A stretch of 64,000 nt of DNA from Timema cristinae (Eukaryota; Arthropoda; Insecta; Phasmatodea; Timematidae): positions 20,920,927 through 20,984,926 of the forward strand of contig JBCFYV010011135.1 of assembly GCA_039000515.1 (NCBI GenBank), read 5' to 3'. Under the pieces are notes generated by a model. It ran no database searches, was not told where the DNA came from, and saw nothing but the letters and a program-made list of their open reading frames with translations. The translations under genes were made by a program, and so were the position numbers. Positions 33,371-44,689 of the stretch are shown here, one piece after another. Positions within the stretch are counted from its first letter, which is position 1, and each line of letters starts with the position of its first letter.

Positions 33371-35215
33371 CAGTACATAAAAGGTGTTCCAATTTCTTAG
33401 CAATCTTCTAGGGATGCGAAAACGTATTAAGTGTACAGAAGATAAATGGGGATATTCCTTCGATTTTGAGTTCGTGATGCTCTATTTTAGAAAATCATGA
33501 CACCTCCCTTGTGCATTTTATTAATAGTTAAAGAAGCCTTTGTCATATTTAAATCAATTTTAAAAGAAAGGAATTTGGTGAAATCATTATGCCGTTGGAA
33601 ATACCCAAATTTGCCAGGACAAATTTTATATTTTGACCTTTGCCCCTTAAACCTTGTACCATTCATATTCTTATTTACCATTATTAATGTCCTAAGTAGT
33701 AAGAATTTTAAAACGAACTAAAACAAAATGATTAATGAGATTGCCTCTGATTGTCTAATTTTAAACATTTAAATTAATCATAACATGATATATGAAATAT
33801 CTAGCATGGTTGATTCCAAAGATAAGGTATCCTTCGTTTACCCTGAACAGTAGAAAAACAACCTTACCTTATTCTACTATGGTATAAGGTCATAGTGTAA
33901 TTCGTCAATGATAAACGGAACTGTAATAGTTCTTACCACTGGAAAAAGAGGTTAAAACTGCATAATTATCACTTTACATCTTATTTTCTAATTACTAGTT
34001 TGTCTATTCTTGTCCCGGTGTAAGAAATTTCGGCCTCGAATTTAACCAGCAGAACGTCGGGTGCTTTTTCATAAATAAATGGGGGGGGGGGGGGGGCTAT
34101 TCACACAACACACATGCAAATAAGTTTTTTTTTAGCTCTACCTTCCTCGTTCTTACACAATTAGCTTAGTTAAATACTTACCGCTTGATGTGTAATAAGA
34201 TAGGATGAAATAAAATCACCCTTTGGTTTTAATAACCAAGATTATCAATATGTGTAAAAATGTATTTTTAAAATCTCTAAAATATTTTGGTTGGATACTA
34301 TGTAATAACAAAATAAAATGAGTTAGGAGAATTCAGTTATAATGAGATATCTAAGAAATATTTGTGGAAAACTCGTATAGACAGTCGGTAACGAATGGTT
34401 GCTCAAGGAGTGGGGTTTGAAAGTGAATCCAATAGTTCATTGTGAAAGAAGTGTCTGACGTTGGTGTGGGAATGTTGAGAGGATGAGTGTGTATTGAGTG
34501 ATGAAGCAAATATATGAAGGTAGAGTGTGTGTGGATCAAAAAGAAAGTGGTAGGCCATGTAAGACGTGGCTAAATGTTAAAGGGTGAATTTGTGAAAAAG
34601 ATACACATTTATTTTAAGAATTAAAGGGCATGTATAACTCGGTGTATGGATGTTGTTGAAACGAAGGGAGTATGCAAGGATATAGAAGTTAGTGTGGTTT
34701 AGTTAAGGGGTTGTTTTTTCTAAATACACAGTTAATCGCCTAATCCTGTGGGAACAATATAACTAGGTATGTATTTATTAAAATAAGTAATACTCATTAA
34801 TGTCTTTGTCCAAAGTAAGTTGGATTTTAAGGATACGTGTAGATGGGTGAAGTCATGAAAGCTTCCGTGGTCGTTGAACTCTCTTAATGCTTGCTCTCAC
34901 ATACAAAAGGTCATAACATTCAGGTAGTGGACTGTCACTGACATGTGCTTTGCGCCGGAGTAAATTGGTCCAACATTCCTCACTGGTGGCAGAAGTGGGA
35001 TATACTTGGGCGAGCACATACACTGCCTCGTTACGAAGCTTTGGAACGGGGGTTGCCATAGCGACCATGACCTGACCTTCCATCTGTGGTGGATGGAGTA
35101 GTGACGGTTGATGAGGGGGGGGGGGGGGGTGAGGAGGATCGTGGTGCAGAGGGTAGCATTTAATTGTCACCGCTTTTGATGAGACAAGGGTCACGATATG
35201 AAGCCTACATATTCA
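33371..35215. other. Spacer with two long G tracts
   Basis: Runs of 16 G (34,081-34,096) and 15 G (35,115-35,129) occur. The longest open frame of the window (113 codons, minus strand, 34,853-35,194) crosses the second G tract, which it reads as a proline run. The rest of that frame is not repetitive, but I recognise no domain, signal or splice context. Confidence 0.4.
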
Positions 35216-38200
35216 TCCATCCCTTGACTCCTTGTCAATACATTTTTTGTCATGCTACCATCCTCTGTTTAATTTTGTTCTAAATTTTACTCTATTCAAT
35301 GCATATGTGTTTGAGTAAACTCTACTCCTGTTTCTAATATGACTGTTTTCAACCGGTATTTTTGCAATATTTTAAAATCATTTTATTTCTTTTATTTTGC
35401 CACGTGTATCGAAGTAAAAAAAATCTACGGTTATATAACGCAGTTTATTATTTAATCAATAACACTTAACTCAACGAATGCTTTAATTAATTAGTAACAT
35501 TATTTTTAGCACAATATTTGCAGATCTTTTTTCTTGTTTTACTAAACCCGTAAATTGATTATGAATCCCTTTAAATTTTACCTAGCATTTATATATTTAT
35601 TTTGATCGCTTATTGTTTAATGGGGAGTTTTTTTTATAAAACTATGGGTTTATACTTTCTTTATTCTACTTTATATTATTTTCACATAATTAACATTGAA
35701 ATTATCAATAGAAAATGTGTTAATATATTATTACATATTATTTGTTCTAGTGAAAATTATTTTTTTCATTTTTAATATAACTGTTTTGTAATCTAAAAGT
35801 TAAATCTATTAATTTAATAATTATTAATTATTTATAAATTCATAGTTCATAACAAATGTTTGTATTCTATTAATAAAAAAACAATTTTTTAATGAATTCA
35901 AAAACAGAAGAAAAATTAATACTAATAATTATTAGTATTTCATAGTGTAGGCCAGAAAGCGAGCTATACCAACCGATCAGCCGCCGTAAGTTAGGCAAAG
36001 TTAATGCCAACATATGCGGATAGAGGGGGTCATTTGTTCATCACAGCAAAATCTCCAGCTTTTAATCTCAGTTTTATGTAATGGAGCAAATTTTATTTAT
36101 TCAAATAGATCCACTTTAGTCCTCACAAGGCTGATTTTGACCCCGTTACAGACCTACTGCTTCACAGAAAAATCTGGAAGTGCCGAGAATCGCACTAAGG
36201 TCCTCTGGATTTATAGAAATAAACTCTGAACAGAGAAATCAGTATTATCATAGTTTATAAATATTAAATTATATAATTATATATAATAAGCGTATAAACT
36301 GATTGATGAAAGATGATTTAATCAAGTTTTAGACGCCTTATTAAAATGTCAATGTGAGAAATTTGTCAAAATATTTAAAAATTATTTAAAATAAAGATAC
36401 ATTAATTCAAAATATATCATAGCATTAAGAGAATCAATTGTTAAGAAGATTTGAAAAACCTATTAAAAATGTCTTTAATATCTGACAAATACCCTTATAT
36501 TAAAAATGGAAGAAAATAAAAAAATATTCTATTATAAATTTTTGTAATTAACTTTGTAGAAAATTTAACATTTCATGAAACAATTCCAAAGAAGGAAACG
36601 TTTCATTATTTTTTATGTTTTAATGAGTAAAATTGGAACATAGATAAATATATTTTCTCTTGTTTTTCTTTTAAAATGACTGTGAATTGAATGTGATTTA
36701 GAAGCAAACGAAAAAAAAAAAAAAAAAAAAGAGTAAAGTAAAGAATTTCCAGCTGTCGGTAGACTTGTAATTGAATTTTTACTTGGTTTGAAATTAGTCC
36801 GTACGCATTCTTTTTGTAACTTGAAAGAATATATCGATTCATCGATATCAGATAGTGAGAAAAGTTCTCCCTTTCTATTGGATTAGAAGTATGAAGAGGA
36901 GGGGGAGAAGGGGGTTACAGACAGTGTAAAAGCTGTACAAAGATGGGATTGCTGCCGTAAGTTGATTTGAATTTCTGTTTCTCACGAATAATTGTGAGAA
37001 TATATATATATGTAAGTGGTATTCAGGACTCCCACCAAGTTTGCTTCAAACAAACCGCTGCAGAAATGGAGTTTTGACCGCAGGGCTGTGAACACATTTT
37101 GTTATTCAATGTTTGTTCAAATCTCATTCTAGTTATCTCAAAGCTGTGAGGACTGAAATCGGAATATATTTTTTTTTAGTGTACTTAAAAATGGTTTATT
37201 TAAAACTGTCTAAATATACTGTTGTTTATATTAGTTTAAAGAAATATTTTGTTAAAATGTTTATATAAAATGAGTTTATTAATTAGATGTACACATTTTG
37301 TTGTTTCTAAAATGGATACGCTAAATAGACTATTTTTAAGATTTTCATAAAATATTAGATTTTATATATATATATATATATTTATATATTCAAATTAGTC
37401 GTTTAAAGGCTTCATAAAATAAATTTACTAACATAAAATATAGTTGTGATGTATATAACATAGATTTATAAAATGTGTGGTTTATAACATAGGTTAAAGA
37501 AGGTGTTGTTAGGAAGCCGCAACATATAACTGGTTAGTAATTAGACTAATTATATTTAATTGTTTATTACATTTTGAATATATGGATTACTAATATATTC
37601 CTTAATATATATTTAAGAAGAAGTCCATAAATCTACGTTTGTAGAAAGAAAATTATTTTTTAGGATTTCTTAAACTGTTGACTGTTTCATATACTCGAGA
37701 CATTCAAAAAATAATAATCATAGCTTTGGCGAGAAGAAATAACCAGGTGAAAAATATCCGTAGTCATATTTCTTGCTTCTCTAATTCAGTGTTTAAGTAA
37801 ATATTTGTTGTTGTTAGTTGTTAGATATGTTGTTAGTTTTCGAACAGAAAGATAGCTCAAGATCGTTTGTAGGGACACCACCCACTTATCTATAATATCA
37901 GAGTCCTGTCATAATTAGCGTCCATACATTCACAAATTAACATAAATTATATATACAACTTCTCTCATATAAATGTATATGCGTTTCTAAAAATATTTAA
38001 TCTTTATTACAAGAATTTTTATCTTAAATTATTTACTTTTTTCTATATATATGTGTGTGTTTATTTATAGATATATCACGTGAAAACATTGAAAGATAGC
38101 TCCAATCAATCAGATATTATATTTAAATGTTAAATATATTTTTTATATAAAATGTTAATAACACATGATGTAGTTAGGCAAGATATTAACCCACTCTATC

Positions 38201-40090
38201 TATTAAACAAATAAAAGTAACTATATTAGTAATATAATTTTATCATTTTATTATCTAAACCTCAATCTTTTAATTATTGTGGATATTCGGTTCTTGAAAC
38301 AAAAACAAATATGGAAAAAAAAAAGGTTTTCCCGAAAACTGTAAAAATACTCAAGCACTCAAGATTAACGCTATGAAGAGTTTGCTTAAGTCTTAGGTAA
38401 TGGCCCTGATGAATAAAATTAATAATATCCTTACCAGCAGATTCCAATCAGTATAAGCAAAAAATTGCTAAGCATCTGCATAAATGAATAAGGATTAACT
38501 GGAAGCTACTATGAATAAACATTTTAGCATCTGCTAGAAAATGTTAATAGAATTTTAGTATCTGCTTGATTTTAGCTGTTGACTATTTTATATGTTAACA
38601 GGTTAAGTAATTTGTTTTTGTAATTGCTTAGGATATTTAAATACTATTTATTTAAATAAAAACTTGGATTCAGTGGCAGTGAATGAAGTAATGATGTACA
38701 TGATGTGAGGGATAATAATTAACACTTTTTCCTGATGCTAAAAAAGCACTAAATTGTTTTTCAAAAATCACAATTGCCCCACATAAAGTAAAATAGGACT
38801 CTGCCATTTCAGAGCTGTGTCTAATATACGAGAAAAATTTAACGTAAACATTTCTATAAAACGTTTATAAAAATAAATAACATTAAATAAGAAATTAAGA
38901 AAAAGTTTGATATAAATCAAACGGGAGAAAAATAAATTTGTAAACAATATTTGAAAAAGTATGCTGGACCTAGTGCAATAACAGTCCAACCAAACATTCG
39001 CCAAAACTCCAGGTAAGCTATATTATATTTTTATAACCTGTCTAAATATACATAATTATTTTTATTCTTCTATTGCATATTCTTAAATTTATATAAAAAA
39101 ATTTGCAATGTTTACAAAAAAAATTATATTTTAATTAATATTATTGATATACCATGACCCAATGTCCTGGTTGATATAAACTATTACACATCTTATACCT
39201 ATAAACCAGATAATTCAAAATGTGATATTTTATTTTATTTACCAGTCAATGAAGAATACCTTTAGTGCCATAAAAATTTCGTATTTTGTTTTGTTAAATC
39301 ATTTAACCATTCCTTCCAGATACAATAATTGTATCCGCCTTTCACACAAAAATACGTTGAACTTTTTTTTTTACTATTCAAATACTACTAAATTACATCA
39401 TAATTTATTTTTAAATAACGTTATTCTTTTGAATATTCTCTATTTCCGTTTTACCCCGATAGTTTTACACCTTAATGAAGAAACCTTGGATAATATGTGA
39501 GTGAGTGCGGTAAACTTATTTTGTTTTCACTGCATTAGAAGTTACGTTCAAGCGCTTCTTTTATCCTATCTTCTGGTTACTATGATGTCTGACATATTTG
39601 TATACAAACCTTTTCTCTTTTCTTCAACTCTTTATTACTGTCTTCTTTTGTTCTTAATCCACATCCATCACACCTCTATTTAAAATCCATTTACCTATTT
39701 TTAGGCATATCTACAGCCTTTTCCTGTAGTGTTTTTGTTTAATCTTTCAAAGCTATTATATATTTTCCTTTGTCATTCATGATCTACTGCTTTTTCTTTA
39801 AATTTTATTTCACTTATATAATTAATTATAGCTATAGAAATATAAAGAAAAAAATTCTCGTTTCATTTGTTTGTTAAATTCTTTATTTTATACCTCTCCT
39901 CAAATATATATGCTTCTTAGTTTAGTAATTAAGTAGTGCGTGCGATTTTTTCAACAAAGGTGTCCTAGGTTCAATATCTAGTATAAGCAAAACAAAAAGT
40001 AAAATTTGTTCTTCCTCTTTCATATAGCTGAAAATAGGGCCAAGAGCTTTAGTATTGTGTGTCTTCCCTAACTAATTTAGTTTGTAAGTC
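35216..40090. other. Long AT-rich stretch without recognised elements
   Basis: Nearly 5 kb with no SINE, transposon end or gene recognised, in contrast to the rest of the window. It contains a perfect 22-bp palindrome at 35,918-35,939, a short A18-19 run near 36,712-36,730, small TA repeats near 37,368-37,390, and a GC-richer patch at 36,880-37,110. Many small frames here are AT-driven. Near 35,958-35,990 the minus strand has a tRNA-D-arm-like word (gatcggttggtatagc) but no B box. Confidence 0.45.
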
Positions 40091-40094
40091 GTGT

Positions 40095-40290
40095 GTTGAA
40101 TCAATTATATTAATGGTGTAGGGATATAGCAGGTATAGTTCATATTGAAAAGTATCAATACTTTCGCGCAGAGATAATGTAAAATATTTGGGTGAAACCA
40201 CACTTTTTAATCCCATTTGGGAATTGAGCCTCAAACCACCTAACCGGTAAAACAAACCAAGTCCATTTATACCATGTTGCCGTGATAATT
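40095..40290 (-). mobile_element. SINE-C fragment, reverse strand
   Basis: Body and B-box region survive on the minus strand (gggaattgagcctcaaacc), and a head remnant lies near 40,262-40,285 (ttataccatgttgccgtg). The tail is not clear. A chance 68-codon frame overlaps it. Confidence 0.5.
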
Positions 40291-41225
40291 TATATTAATT
40301 TTCTAATTTGTTGTGCCCATAATTTAATTCTACAGCACGATATTAATAATCATATCATCAAAATAAAAGTTTTTTTTTTGAAGAATCGCCTATAAAATAA
40401 ATCCTTTATACAAAATAATTAATAAAACTCTCACTTTTATCTAATTAAAAAGTTTAAACCAATTTAACGTGACAAAAACATGCAACGATGGGCAAACCGC
40501 CACCAATTTTAATTGACTTTCTTTGCTTAGATGATATTTTTGTCTGGGCCTCTTATTATAATATTTATTTTCTAAAAGGTTTCCCCCCACTATCTTTATT
40601 CTAATATTAACTATGCTTCGTATAAATTATAACTTTCTAATTCTTAATTTATTAGTATAAATTATTTTTGATAGTCGTGGAGCATTATTGATACCATTAA
40701 CAAATTCACACAGACACAATAAAAAAAAGTATACAATTTTTCTTCCTTCCTTGCTTAAAGTGTTGGCAACATTGTTCCTTTTACAGTGTTTTTTTTTCAT
40801 CCTTTCTATTGTTTTCCCCGAGAATTTCCTTCCCATTTTCCGAGCGGAACCGTATCTACATCAGACTGAAACATTACATGACTATTAGGAACATTCAAGG
40901 GAAAAATATGTGTTTTGAAGGCCGTTGTTTGTGCCAAGTTTAAAAACAGCCAAGAAGGAAAACTTCTTTACACTTCTACTTACGTTTATGTGTTAGTTGT
41001 GTTCCACCTAGCTTACAACAAATGGCCTCCTTTATTTTGTTAGGAAGAAAAAAAATAACTGCACTTGTTTCACATAAATAGGTGGAAATATGTTTTTAGC
41101 AAATCAATAAAATCAAGAAATAATAAATGTGTTCAGCATTTAGATTGAATTAATAATGGCACATTTATTTTCTATCTCCAAGGACTGGAAAATATGACTG
41201 CTGACATAATATTTTTCTAAGAAAT
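40291..41225. other. AT-rich spacer
   Basis: No gene, tRNA-like box or element end was recognised. Confidence 0.5.
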
Positions 41226-41227
41226 TG

Positions 41228-41231
<4 letters not shown>

Positions 41232-41262
<31 letters not shown>
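41232..41262. repeat. (TA)n microsatellite
   Basis: About 15 alternating TA units. Confidence 0.93.
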
Positions 41263-41263
<1 letters not shown>

Positions 41264-41525
41264 GAATTAATTTGTAGACACCCAATCAACGTCTCAGATT
41301 GTACCCTTGTAAATTATTACAAAGAAAAATTGGAATTGTTACCTTTGAATCTAAAGTCACTCGAATCCTTAATAAGAGCCCTTAATTTATTTCGACGTGT
41401 GAAATCTTCAGAAGCCAATATTTTTTTTAACAATAATTTCTAAAGGGTGTTACACCTCCTAGTTGAAAGGCGTCTCACTTGCTATTTCATGCTTTTTATT
41501 TACCATTTTGTGTACAGTTATTAAT

Positions 41526-41777
41526 TATTATTATTATTATTATTAGCACCGCGTTACTACCCGTTCGGGTTATACGCACTTACGCTAATGTGTAATGGTA
41601 GGTGATGTGAGATGAAATGAAGGACCTACAGTTTAACGTGGAATCCGAACACGTGGAGCCTGGCATTCCTCACATTCACAGATGTCTTGTCAGAGGTGAA
41701 GGAAGGGTTTGGTAATCAGATAAGCTTTGCCGGACCGAGGATCGAACCCCGCCGCCAGCACAGAAGTCTGACACTTA
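41526..41777 (-). mobile_element. SINE-A, short subfamily, truncated in the A box
   Basis: The (TTA)n tail complement, the body and a B-box region (gaggatcgaaccccg) are present, but the first ~25 nt of the head, with most of the A box, are missing. The 13-bp word tacagttattaat nonetheless flanks it exactly (41,513-41,525 and 41,778-41,790). The truncation therefore happened during insertion, and this copy probably lacks a working internal promoter. Confidence 0.95.
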
Positions 41778-41929
41778 TACAGTTATTAATGTATGTGGGT
41801 AAATTTAGTATAACCTGAAATTTTAGCGCTTAAATCCACACCTATCGCTTCAACGATTTATTAATATAGGGATAATTTAATAGAAAATTGGTAAAATAAT
41901 TTTATCGGTCAGAATATTTTATAATACAA

Positions 41930-42120
41930 AAACTCAACCTAACGGGGGTTTCATTGTGCTCCTTTTGCAAGCTTTAGTCCTTCAACACTGGGCTTCGCTA
42001 GTGTCACTACTGGTTGAAGATAGGATTAACCGCAGCGATCCTAGTGGTGAACGACTCAAGCTGCCAAAAGGAGCGCAACAATTTTAAGTTGGATGTTGAG
42101 TGTCTGGTATATTATTTTTC
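41930..42120. mobile_element. Inverted-repeat element IR-1, copy 2
   Basis: Highly similar to 27,470-27,660: gtgctccttttgcaagct, cttcgctagtgtcac, taaccgcagcgatcctagtg, gtgaacgactcaagctgcc and gagtgtctggtatattatt recur in the same order. The right arm is identical over more than 45 bp between the copies, while the left arm has diverged more. Similarity fades just after tatattattt, giving an approximate boundary. Confidence 0.75.
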
Positions 42121-42418
42121 TATGTCCCAGGCACATCCATATTTTTCTTCGACGCAGTGGATCTGAAAAGGGAACAGACTAAGCCTCGTGAGGATAAATG
42201 AGGAGCTACTTGAATTAAATAATTATGAGCTGTGTTCTAGAAAACTTAGATTAACTACCAAACGGTTGGTTATGCTGACCACATGACACCGTCTATCCAC
42301 AAATTCTGGCATTATCTTCACCATACGGTTGCTGATCTGTCGATATATCTTTCTTGTGGTCTGACACCATTTTTATTTGTTTTTTTGTAGATAGTAGCCT
42401 AACAATCACTGTAGATTA

Positions 42419-42870
42419 GTGCCACTGTATCCGCGGGTAGTACTTTCCTAAATCCACCGCGGTTACGTGAAACTGTGGGTAATAGTGAGCAATTATTTAA
42501 CTTGATATTCATATAACATACATAAACACGGTAAGGTTTAATTAAATAATTATTCACAGTAAGACATTACCAACATTAAATAAAGTAATAATAAAGTGTA
42601 CTGTACCCTACAGTGTAATTACTATTATCCATTCTTGTTGCAACGGTCACCTATGATATGAGATGATGATGATGATAGATGATGATGATGATGATGATGA
42701 TAAAGTAATGTACAGTACAAAGTAGGCGCTTTTGTGCTGCTGATAGTACGACCCATTTTCGCTTGACACGTGGTTTAAAAACTTATAAATATTTTTTTTT
42801 TAATTTAAAATAAATAGATTTGTGCAGCATTAAGCCACGGATACTGAATTTGCGGATACGGGCTCCCTAC
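42419..42870. mobile_element. Tigger/pogo-like MITE, about 450 bp
   Basis: The left side has gtgccactgtatccgcgg, then ccaccgcggttacgtgaaac. The right side has gccacggatactgaatttgc then ggatacgggctccctac. Both ends carry inverted GTATCCGC words, flanked by TA on each side. Repeated TCCGCGG-type words near the ends are typical of Tigger-group elements. A (GAT)n microsatellite lies inside at about 42,661-42,710. No transposase is seen. The inverted repeats are imperfect, so the exact ends are tentative. Confidence 0.6.
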
Positions 42871-43862
42871 TATAATGTTTAATTATAAAATTTGAATTAG
42901 AATTTCTATACTAGAGATCTTAAAGTAGAAATAGAATCTGTCTCTTTAAAAGAGTAGTTCTAACCCATTTCTAAAATAAAATGAACCTGAAGGTTTTCTT
43001 TCTTTTAGAAGGGTTTTCTCTTTATCAGAAAATACTCTGGGAATAAACAACGGAGTTAATCTATCCAGTCCTTAGTTTTATTTTATTGGATTTGTCTACA
43101 ATAGTTGATTACGTTCATTTTTGTTAACTGGCAACACTGCATGTACTACACCTAATCAGAGACTACAGACTGAGTAGAAAAAGAGAGAGAGAGAGAAAGA
43201 AACAAATAAATGAAATCAAATAAAACGGAGTGAGCGAAGAAAAGAGAAATAAAACGTTGACTAACAAAGTGGCGGGAAGGACCACAGTATGATCGTCATT
43301 TGTTTGAGTGCCAACCCTAGAAAAAGGAAGGCAAGGTTGGTAGTATTGTTCCCTGTGGTAATTCACACACGGCAGACTGCTTGGCTATTTTAGGAATCTG
43401 AGGAATTCGATAAAAAGTCAGGATTCATTTTTTTTACATAATTTGTAATATTTTTTTTATTGCGGCACCTTTGTTTATGATTTTTTTTTTTCACAAATTG
43501 AGAGTATATGGTTAGCTATTCAGATTTCCACTGAAAAGTATTTTCTCTTCCAGCTGAAAATAAATTGTAAAAAAAAAAAGTATTTAGTTTATTTGGTATT
43601 AAATGATTGATTAATTTTAAGGTTAATTTTAAAATAAAACTTCTGATTCGAAATAAGATTAGTGTAAAAGATAATATCCCAAAAGGCATGAGTCTAGATT
43701 TGTATTTATGAACTAATAATATACATATTTTTAAGTTTCCTTAACATATTTAATCCTACCAATATAAGTGAAGTAAAAATATATTAACTAATCCGAATGA
43801 AATTGGTGTGGATAGAAGCTAAAATAATTCTAGTTTGTCGATTAACCATTAACTATTCACTT
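42871..43862. other. Spacer
   Basis: AT-rich with a (GA)n stretch near 43,183-43,200. A GC-richer patch at 43,255-43,390 has no recognisable feature. Confidence 0.45.
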
Positions 43863-43865
43863 TAT

Positions 43866-44108
43866 TTTCAAGACCACGTCTTACTACCCGTGCGATCAAT
43901 GCACTTATATACCATACCACTAATGGTTTTATGAAATAGGAAGGTTATATTTAGATGAATTGTACCTGAATTTGCGTGGAGGAGTAGTGCAAAACTAGCT
44001 AAGAAAAACCACCCTCAGTACAACCTGTTGAAATTGGGAACCTCAATCTCCCCTTCATCGGCAGTCTAGTCTACTATAAGAGTAGCGCGTTATATCACGT
44101 GGCAAGTA
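43866..44108 (-). mobile_element. SINE-C copy, reverse strand
   Basis: The tail complement (accacgtcttactacccgtg) lies at the left. The body (aaaactagctaagaaaaacc), B-box region (gggaacctcaatctcc) and head (agagtagcgcgttatatcac) follow. Its head points towards the head of the next copy at 44,150. Confidence 0.82.
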
Positions 44109-44149
44109 AAATAAAAAGACGTTTTAAGAAACTGTTATTATGACTTAAT

Positions 44150-44375
44150 ATTTACTCTTATGTTAGAATGTACTGCCGATGACGGGGAGATAAAGGTTCG
44201 AATCTTGGTCGGGTGTACTGAGGGTGTATTTTCCTAAAGGGTTTTCCACTCTTTCTCCAATCAAATGCGGATACACCTCCTATACATATAACTTTTATAA
44301 TACCTAAAACCATGTGTAGTTAGTACATAGGTGATAAAGCCAAATGTATCAAATGTATAGTAATACACTCTTAAT
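44150..44375 (+). mobile_element. SINE-C copy, head-to-head with the previous
   Basis: The head is partly lost. The region gccgatgacggggagataaa and the B box ggttcgaatcttgg are intact. The body (ttttcctaaagggttttcc) and a degraded tail continue to an AT repeat that holds a SINE-A. Confidence 0.82.
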
Positions 44376-44388
44376 ATATATATATATA

Positions 44389-44656
44389 GGTGACCTGGTG
44401 GTCTAGGGGTAAAGTGTCAACTTCTGTGCTGGCGGCCGGGGTTCAATCCTCGGTCCCGGCAAAGATTTATCTGACTTCCAAACCCTTCCTACACCTCTGA
44501 CAAGAAATCTTGTGAATGTGGGGAATGCCAGGCCGCCACCGTGGTTCGGATTCCACGTTAAACTGTAGGTCCTTCATTTCATCTCACAATCACCCTACCA
44601 TTACACATTAGCGTAAGTGCGTATAACCCGAACGGGTAGTAAGACGCGGTGCTAAT

Positions 44657-44675
<19 letters not shown>
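44389..44675 (+). mobile_element. SINE-A, short subfamily, inserted in a TA tract
   Basis: Full-length head (A box tggtctaggggtaaag, B box ggttcaatcct), short-form body, and a short TAA tail. Both flanks are (TA)n ending in tatag (44,384-44,388 and 44,684-44,688), so the target duplication is inside a microsatellite and its length cannot be read. Confidence 0.93.
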
Positions 44676-44687
<12 letters not shown>

Positions 44688-44689
44688 GG

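Noticed and set aside
34853..35194. Longest open frame in the window (113 codons, minus strand)
   Set aside because: It contains a proline run produced by a G15 tract, has no recognisable domain or signal, and no flanking splice or promoter evidence. It is not called as a gene, although an exon cannot be excluded.
35958..35990. D-arm-like word gatcggttggtatagc on the minus strand
   Set aside because: No B box or acceptor-stem partner at a suitable distance.
39222..39683. Two consecutive open frames (92 and 60 codons)
   Set aside because: Composition is that of AT-rich DNA translated as Phe, Leu, Ile, Asn and Tyr, with no motif or regulatory context.
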